Shown here in pieces: positions 57,401 to 64,000 of a stretch of DNA of 64,000 nt. Position 1 is the stretch's first letter; the number at the start of each line of letters is the position of its first letter. The stretch spans positions 1-64,000 of the forward strand of contig JAMDHS010000011.1 in the NCBI GenBank assembly GCA_029717555.1. The letters are read 5' to 3'. This DNA is from Peribolospora baueri (Eukaryota > Basidiomycota > Peribolosporomycetes > Peribolosporales > Peribolosporaceae). The notes beneath the pieces are model-generated. The model made no database searches. It worked only from the letters and a program-made list of their open reading frames with translations, and was not told where the DNA came from. The translations under genes were made by a program, and so were the position numbers.

Positions 57401-59544
57401 AGTGGAGTTCCGCCCCTTCACCTCTGCAGCGCCGCTCGGCTATGACGTCAGATGCCTCGGATGCATGGGACAGTGAAATTGCGGATTCCGGGGAGACCGG
57501 CTTCCGTCGAGGAAGTAGGCCGAGAGGCCGTAGGAACGTGTTGGATTTGCTGGAAAGGTTGAGAGAGCTCGATGCTCGCACCGCTGCTGTGGAGCAGCCC
57601 GGCGAAGATGTAGATGTGGACGTCGCAGATAGAGCCCCTGGGGAGAGCACATCCAGCGCTTCTAGGAATGAGGAGCGGGCTGGCGGAGAGACCACCACCG
57701 ATCCGGCCACGACAGCTTGTTTCGTACTCGCTCGTCTGGAGACGGCCAATCGTGGAGGCACACACCTCGAGCCTGCCTCTGGTGTTTGCGCGGTGGCGCA
57801 TCTCATTCTGCGTGACCGGTCCGACCCTGCTCACCCTGGAGTGGTCTCCTCACCTGCCTTATCGGCTCTGCGCGAGGCGCTGCTCGAACTCGAGGGCGCG
57901 GGAGAAGCACGATCCAAGGGCGAAGGAGAGGTGGACGGACGGGGCGAAGTGGAGGAGGTCGAGGAGGAGGCGATGACGGAGGCTCGTAGGGTAGCGAAAG
58001 AGGTGGTCAAGGCGACTTGGGGCGATCGGTACATCAATGCCGAAGGGACACAGCAGCTCCATCTGCCCAATATTGGCCTGGATCTTGGATACGGTCAACA
58101 GGAGTTCACCAGGCAGTTCGTACTAGTCCGGCCTGGAGCACCAGCGTTGGACGGCGAACAAGAGGCTGAAGAAGAGAACGTGGATAGGAGTGCACTTAAT
58201 CTCTCAACGGAAAGAAGGCCGGCTTCATCGCTCGGCTCGCATCGCAAGGGTTCGAGCGTGGCTGGGCAAAGGTCCGCAGGTGCGGATATGGAAGTGGACG
58301 GGGAGGGAGAAGAGGGACGAAGCTTGGGTCGAAGTCAAGGCCAAGGTGCATCATCAGCTGCAGCGGCAGTCCATGCCTCTGGGGTACTGGAGGAAGACTC
58401 ACCTAGCTCTAGCGAGCAGGAAGAACCCATGCAGTCTGACTCCGATGATGAGGAAGAGGACAATGGGGATGAGGATGCGACGATGATGGGTTCCTCCTCG
58501 AACGACGAGGATGGGCACGAGAGCCCCGAAGGCGGGTCCGGGAGCGAGGATTCGCCCGAAAGCGAGGATGTCGAAGGGGAAGAGGAAGGCTTTCCCGCTG
58601 GTTTACTCGGCAGCGCGGCGGGCAATAGGCCTGTTGAGCCGGATGTCCCTGTGGTATACCCGAGAAGGGCGTTTAGGGGACATGTCAATGTCGACACGGT
58701 GAGTACCCTTATGCCGTTCACGGTGGGCTCAGCTTGAAGCTCGCAGACGGACTAATTGGCTGATCAATGTTGGGATTACGTGCTCGCTCCATGGATGTTA
58801 TTCTGTGGCACAGGTCAAGGATGTCAACTTTTGCGGGCCATACGATCAATTCGTTGTGAGCGGATCGGACGACGGCAACTGGTTTATGTGGGACAAGCAT
58901 ACGGGCAAGCTCGAGGGAATTTGGGAGGGCGACGATAGTGTGAGCGCTTATCTTCTCACCTTTCACTAACCTTCCTCTCCTAGCCCGCTCATTCCTTCCC
59001 CTCACCCTCTCTCTGGCCTCTCACTTGGTTTACCAGGTCGTTAATGTTCTCCAACCGCACCCCCTCCTTCCTGTGATGGCTATCTCGGGCATTGACAACA
59101 CCATTAAAGTCTTCGCGCCCGTGTCGGATCCTTTGAAGAAGCATTTTGACAAGTCTCATGAGATGGAGAGGATCTTGGAACGCAGTCGCACTTCGCTGAG
59201 GTCAGTCTCTTTTGCTGGTAGCTTGCCGGGCTCGTCCAGCCTTCGTTCTTTTGTGTCTTCCGACATCACGCGGTCTTCGTGTCAACTGACCGATTTTGGG
59301 TCGCATCCTTGCCTTTTTTTCGCTTGCGCTTCGACTTCATCTCTGCACCTTGTACGGACTCCTTCTCAGCCGGAGTGCCCGCTCGCCATTGATCTCTCGA
59401 GCCGTGCTGGCCCTGTTTCAACGACACATGGAGCCAATGGACGAGGCCGAGGACGTGGGCGGGCCGAGCCGAGTCGTCATCAGGACGAGGCCGGCTGGGG
59501 AAGGAGGAGAGGAGGAAGAACAGGAAGTGTGCTCGGTCATGTAA
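54444..59544 (+). CDS. DCAF6/DCAF8-like WD40 protein with C-terminal CaaX box
   Basis: Probable substrate receptor of a CUL4-DDB1 ubiquitin ligase. Ten exons: 54444-54721, 54873-55176, 55292-55422, 55575-55665, 55769-56061, 56213-56489, 56596-58698, 58814-58939, 59037-59200 and 59370-59544; 1313 residues. WD repeats are split by a ~650-residue disordered acidic insert. N-terminal repeats: GHTGCVNALSWSQDGRWLVSGS with DDKR, TGHRANIFSAKWAP, GDRQVRVFDLSR, VFLTCSEDGDVRQHDLR (a DWD-box-like motif), and LEPWLFCVAGTSEYAYLHDRR. C-terminal repeats after the insert: VKDVNFCGPYDQFVVSGSDDG, FMWDKHTGKL, VVNVLQPHPLLPVMAISGID and NTIKVFAP; these match the DCAF6/8 family in order. The protein ends CSVM, a CaaX motif whose terminal Met favours farnesylation. 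Confidence 0.9.
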
Positions 59545-60205
59545 AACGAGAGTATTGGTGGGTGGAACGGCGTAGGTTGGGAGGAAGGAGGGGGGGGTGT
59601 ACGGAAAAGTTGAAAGTAAAATCAAGCTGCTGGTTTTCGCGCATCGAATCGCTCCAGTCTACCTTCTCATCTACGAGTTCTTAGCCCTGGTCGCGCGCGT
59701 TACGCAATTGCATAGACCGACGTACACCTCACATCTGTCCGTCCACCTTCTCGTACGGCAATTTTACTGTGATTGCTCTGTCTTGGCCTGCAACCGTTTG
59801 TATCCCGTTCATGACAAGGAGCTCCGCGTGCCCTCTCTTGTCGTTCCACCATTTCTTTCCAGTACCCGAAGCATTTTTGACCACGAGGCCGCGGGAATAA
59901 CGGCTGATGCGACGGTCGTCCGCCTTCGGGGCTCTACAATATGCTCTATAAGGGCTCTTAAACGAGGTCATGGAGCAGAAAGAGGGGAGAAATCCGTCAA
60001 ACTTGGGTGTCTTTGAGCAACGACGAGTTTCTTCTTCCGCTCACACCTTCAGGCCCCGGGGTTTTTGATCTTGCCCGGAGGGATATAGAGGTTAAAGTGT
60101 GGTAGCACATTCGGATCCTTCTTGGGCGCAGGGCTCGGACCACTAGGTCGACCTTGGGCTCCACTAGACTCCAGTTGCTGAAGTAGTCGTCCTTTCTGCC
60201 TGCCG
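59545..60205. other. Convergent 3' region
   Basis: About 660 bp between the DCAF-like stop codon and the stop of a minus-strand gene. Alternative reading frames at 60030-60200 on the minus strand look weakly coding (PNVLPHFNLYIPPGKIKN), so the neighbouring small gene may extend into it. Confidence 0.4.
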
Positions 60206-60743
60206 CTATCTTGCAAATCTGGCCCACGGGAGTTTCGGGCTTGTTGTTTCCAACAGGATATAGGGCCTGGAAGGGAGGGTTAAGGTCAGCTATGGACGGT
60301 TCCCTTCAGTTGCTGCCTAGCGGACTTACCTTGATGCTGGGCGGACGGCTGTGAGGTCTGGGTTAGAGAACAGGCCACCTCTGGCGCCCAGCTCTGGGTA
60401 GGAGGGGTCATGCCTTTCCTCAAAAGAGGGCAGTTCCTCAGGCTCTAATCCAGCTCGTTTCCAGGTCGAAAGGTAACTCCTCTTCCCGTTGTCAACGACA
60501 GGAGCTGCGATCTATTGTAGCGATCGATGACACGGATTCGTGAACACATTATAAGCCCATGTTCAACCGGAGACGGACACAGCATGGACTCACGTTGGTC
60601 CACGGTTCGAAGTCGTCGATCGAGTTGGTGTTGCTGGATCGTATGATGAGATGAGGTCCCAGCGGCACAGGAGCCCCAAAGACGGAGGAGGTAGCGCCGA
60701 GCAGAGCGGCCGTCAACGGCAGAGCGGCAAGCGAGGTCATCAT
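60206..60743 (-). CDS. Small putative secreted protein
   Basis: Three exons: 60743-60594, 60511-60330 and 60266-60206; 130 residues. An N-terminal signal peptide is visible (TSLAALPLTAALLGATSSVFGA), followed by PVPLGPHLIIRSSNTNS and a polar body (DDFEPWTN, WKRAGLEPEELPSFEERHDPSYPELGARG). No cysteine pattern or known domain was seen. A TATAAT-like element lies about 60 bp upstream. The third exon is uncertain: in another phase the sequence stays open to about 60054 and ends PPGKIKNPGA, so the C-terminus may be longer. It may be an effector-like or cell-surface protein, but that is inference only. Confidence 0.55.
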
Positions 60744-61450
60744 TGTCGATACGCTTGGAAACGAGAGAAAACGACGTAGTTTGAAGCCAAGGAGGACAAA
60801 CAATTATAAATAAGTAGCTGAACCAGCAACTCAGGGCGAAGTCGAAGGTAAAAGGCAGGGAGGTATTTCAGAGAAGGGGGTAAAGAGAGCAAAGGTCTGA
60901 CAGCGCGCCTTCGAGGCCTTTTATGTCTGTTCGAAAGGATTGGGGGGAGGCGGGTCGGGATGTCCCAGGACGGGGCGGGGCGGATCAGCGGACGACTTGG
61001 TTCATGTCCTGTCCCGACTGCTATCATCGGCGTCGCAGTCGCCCGCATGTCGTGGTCCGAGCTCTTTCCTCCGTCGGCGTCCCAGTCGCAGATCGTGTGA
61101 GGGAGCGCCTCGAATCAGAAATGGACAGCTTCCGGCAGTTCCGCGGGCCATGGCGATCGTAGCGAGCCCCAGGCATGCTGCGTCCGGGCTGTCTCGTATG
61201 TTGGGGCTGTTCGGATCAGCGTAGACGGCTTCCTTGCACCTCTGGCCGCCCTCGCGTTTGTCGTATGCCCCCCTGCTCCGTGCAACGACGGCGGATCAAG
61301 ACGACTCGACACGTGCGGAATTGTGCGAATGTGAGCAGAGCTTGTTCCATGACCTCGACGTCGCGTCGGGACGAACATCCGCGCGACGGACGCTAAGATC
61401 GCGCATTTAATTGACAGCCCGCGTCTCTGAATGCTCCGGGTGCCTGCGGT
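60744..61450. promoter_or_regulatory. Divergent intergenic region
   Basis: About 700 bp between the divergent starts of the small secreted-protein gene and the 104-residue gene. Nothing else was recognised. Confidence 0.45.
60802..60809 (-). promoter_or_regulatory. TATA-like element of the small secreted-protein gene
   Basis: TTATAATT on the minus strand, about 60 bp upstream of the ATG at 60743. Confidence 0.35.
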
Positions 61451-62014
61451 ATGTTCGTCTTCTCGAAGGCGTTGTGGGGAGCAAGCGGAGAGGTCAGTCC
61501 GGTTCCACTCTCATCTCTATCGGCCATCTCTCCGCTCACGCAGAGACAGACAGACAGACAGAGCGAACACGCCCAGGGGTCGAGCAAGACGCGTATTGTT
61601 CCTGGGCGTGCTGTACGTAGCTCCATCGCCGGATCGTCCGCAAAGCAAATCGTCTCCTACCCACTTCGGCCTCCTCTCTACCCCCTTTTCATTCATTCCG
61701 GACAAATTACGTCACACTCGATCAACGACATGCCATTTTAGAAGTTCTGGGAGAGGGACGATCCCACGGCAGCGCCCACACTTAACAACGCCAAGAAGCT
61801 GGACAGCGATGAGGCCTTCTTCAATCCAGGCGGAAGTCCAGGGGCCAAGGAGGTAGACAATCCCTACAAATACCATCCGGCAAGGATCATTTCTGGTGCT
61901 GAGGCAATGGCTCGGTATCGTCAAGCGGGCGAATCCGGGGCGCGACAAGAGGGACAACAACGAGGGACCAATACCGAAGAGGCTGAAAAGACGCCATATG
62001 TCCCCGCATCTTGA
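61451..62014 (+). CDS. Small conserved-looking protein of unknown function
   Basis: Two exons, 61451-61492 and 61742-62014, separated by a 249-bp intron with a GTCAGT donor and TTTTAG acceptor; 104 residues. The sequence begins MFVFSKALWGASGE and continues KFWERDDPTAAPTLNNAKK, with PFNP-like FFNPGG, VDNPYKYHPARIISGAEAMARYR and a polar Gln/Glu-rich tail ending TPYVPAS. No signal peptide or transmembrane segment was seen. The second exon has no ATG before its midpoint, so the first exon is needed to start it. The Tyr/Pro/Arg block suggests a small mitochondrial or complex-associated protein, but I do not recognise the family. Confidence 0.7.
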
Positions 62015-62589
62015 CCTGCGCGAGCTGATTCACCATGGTCGGGTGGTCGCTCCCACAACCTCATTTTTCTAGTCACTACCTTCTCTGCATTTTTCTCGCT
62101 CCCTTCAGCACCACATCTTTTCAGCTCGTCTGCTCTATTTTTTTCCCTTCTTGCTCTGTCGCTGCTTCATCCTCTTCTGTTTTCTCTTCTGCGAGTGCAT
62201 GTCAGTAGCCTCTCTCTCGCTTGTCTCTCAGATGAAAGGAAGGAAGGAAGGAAAGAAGGAGCTATGTTCGGACTTTTTTTTTTTTTTCTTTCTGCCACTT
62301 GCAAGGTCGTCATGCGAAGAGCGCGGCTCACACCTGTTGCACGTCACCACCACGTTACTCAGTGTGCGACTCATGCGAAATACGAATTACATGCGCGGAC
62401 TTGAAAAAAAATAAAATAGAGAAAAGAGGGCACATTGAGAAATCTCATCCGGTTTGTACCTTCCCAGTTGTTAACTTGGACCCTCCAGTCGCGCGTCCAG
62501 TTGTGTCCTCGAGTGGTATCCTCTCCATTCCAACAGATCCAGCAACTCGTCGGGAAAACGCCAACTGGTCGTTCTAAGCAGAACCGACA
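62015..62589. other. Convergent 3' region
   Basis: About 575 bp between convergent stop codons, with T-rich and A-rich runs (62274-62287, 62404-62418) likely in the 3' UTRs. No gene is supported. Confidence 0.5.
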
Positions 62590-63680
62590 TCAACGGGCCG
62601 CCTTGCCCTCCCTCCTTTCCAGCGCCCTCCGAAGGCCATCGGGCACGGGTGCCTTGCACAGCCGGTCGTAGTCGTAGGTGACGCAGAGTGCCTCGGAGGC
62701 GCACACGACGGCTTGCTGTTTAAGCGAGTAGGCGATCGCCGTGAGCCAGAAGCGGTCTTCGGAGAGCGAGTGCGGGCGGTGACCAACCAGGAGCTGAGAG
62801 GTGGCGGGGCATGATGAGGACAGGAAGGACGGAGACGAGGTCATGAGAGCTCGACCACTTCCGGGATGAGAGCCGTTGGAGCCTTAGACGACTCACGGTG
62901 TCGGGGTAGGTGCAGGGACGGATAAAAGTAACGTTGATCTTGCCGAGGATGAAGCTGACCCCTTTTCCTCTTAGCATGTTCATAGCCACTTCCTCGGAGA
63001 GGTCCGCAGAGAGGGCCTCGGCCCACTTCATACGGCCCGTCTCGAAGAAGCGAATATAGTGAGTGTTGTTGACGTGCTGATTTCAACAAGAGACGAGCCG
63101 AAAGAGAGTGAAAGTAGCGGCCTGGTAAGGCTTGGTATCCAACACGTTGTCCGACATGGGAGCACCGAGGCATCTGCCCTCTTGCACTGATCTGAGCGTC
63201 ACGTCCTCACCTGGAACCTGGTTGACGTGAAAAGTTATGAGGTTGTAAGCGATTCAGTCCGTACTGGCAGCAAAACGAGAAATAACCCTCGTCCCCCCCT
63301 CGGTTGTGCACGAAGAGAGACGCGGCTCACTGGTCATGATGGCCCCAAACGATCATCTGCTCCACGAGGCTTTCCTCGTCGAAGCCCTTCTCGATCATGT
63401 ACGCCTTGGCCTTGGCGAGCGCCTCGGCATATGAAGCTTGACGGGACGCTATGCGTTCGGAGACGGACGGGGACTGGGACAGGGACGGGGACGGGGCGGA
63501 CGAGGCGCCATCCTTGCGCGCAGGAATGGATGCGGTCAGAAAGCCCAAACGCCCCCTGCCATCGCAGCGGCCGAGAGAAATCCGAGGGGCCCCCAACGCC
63601 GCGCGAGGGCCAGCAGCGGAATGGAGTCGGAGAAGGCCCGCGCAGTGTCGTCGACCGGCGGCGATGGGAGATGGTAGCAT
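62590..63680 (-). CDS. Hotdog-fold thioesterase (4HBT-like)
   Basis: Acyl-thioester hydrolase family protein. Exons 63680-63331, 63217-63211, 63076-62897 and 62793-62590; 246 residues in this model. Exon 2 is a 7-nt microexon (GTTCCAG) whose inclusion is required to join GHHDQ to FQHVNNTHY in frame. The hotdog core reads VWGHHDQFQHVNNTHYIRFFETGRMKW, with the HVNN motif typical of 4HBT enzymes, then KGVSFILGKINVTFIRPCTYPDT and AIAYSLKQQAVVCASEALCVTYDY. The N-terminal ~40 residues (MLPSPIAAGRRHCAGLLRLHS) are basic and could be a mitochondrial presequence. However, the overlapping frame encodes a hydrophobic helix-like segment (RRWGPLGFLSAAAMAGGVWAF) that may be the true N-terminus, so the start is uncertain. 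Confidence 0.8.
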
Positions 63681-64000
63681 CGTTTCGGCTTTGATGTCCG
63701 GCGTCGGCCAAGGATCGTGCGCTGTTGATCTCGCTCACGCGTGCTTGGCCGTTCGTGCCCTAAGCTGATCTCGGCCACCTCGATAAGCGCGGGATCGATG
63801 TCCGCTCTTGAGCGCCCATCTCCGCTCACCGGCGTCCCCGCGTTGGGCGCTTCAGGTTCACCTCCGCTCGTGGAAGAGCGCCATGGGGCCCAACAGGATC
63901 TGTGTCCTAGTGAATCTCATCCGATGGCAGCTGAGGACCAAGCCAGGCTTCTCGCGTCGTGTGTTCACATGAAAATGCAGTCTCCAAATGCGTCTGCTTG
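63681..64000. other. Window end; possible 5' part of the thioesterase gene
   Basis: A minus-strand ATG near 63883 (MALFHERR) followed by a GTGAAC donor could be an upstream first exon of the thioesterase gene; this is unproven. Nothing else was recognised before the window ends. Confidence 0.3.

Overview
This window looks like nuclear DNA of a basidiomycete fungus. It is GC-rich. Most genes are cut by short introns of roughly 80-280 bp with GTGAGT-like donors and CAG/TAG acceptors, and glucose-6-phosphate dehydrogenase alone has nine. The gene set is fungal: an Ssd1 protein with NDR-kinase motifs, Ctk1, Rot1, a Zn2Cys6 regulator and a microbial-type rhodopsin. I cannot name the genus; the high intron density argues against Ustilago-like smuts. 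I saw no plasmid-, virus- or transposon-like genes and no convincing tRNA or rRNA.

Layout, left to right. 1-12.5 kb is housekeeping: CTK1 kinase (-), eIF2-alpha (-), DPM2 (+), G6PDH (-). 12.5-15.7 kb is poorly resolved and may hold an unidentified multi-exon gene on the minus strand. 15.7-21 kb has a GNAT acetyltransferase (+) facing a homeodomain regulator (-), with a 32-base poly-G run between their 3' ends. 21-24.4 kb is a long simple-repeat-rich tract upstream of the homeodomain gene. 24.4-28.7 kb is the most distinctive part: a nine-exon microbial rhodopsin (-) transcribed away from a DUF4396-like multi-spanning membrane protein (+), each with a TATA-like box. 29-34 kb has an LLPH/YBL028C-like ribosome-biogenesis protein and a large disordered protein with an internal repeat. 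34.5-39.6 kb is SSD1. 40.8-45.2 kb is a large Zn2Cys6-type regulator whose sixth cluster cysteine is missing. 48.5-52.2 kb has ROT1 (-) and proteasome beta-6 (+), divergently arranged. 54.4-59.5 kb is a DCAF6/8-like WD40 protein ending in a CaaX box. 60.2-63.7 kb has a small putative secreted protein, a two-exon unknown protein and a hotdog thioesterase with a 7-nt microexon.

The genes do not form one pathway. Recurrent themes are translation and RNA control (eIF2-alpha, SSD1, LLPH-like, CTK1), ER and cell-wall glycosylation (DPM2, ROT1), and protein turnover (beta-6, DCAF). Exon models were read by eye from splice signals and checked for frame; those given with explicit exons are frame-consistent unless stated. 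Start codons of long disordered proteins are the least certain.
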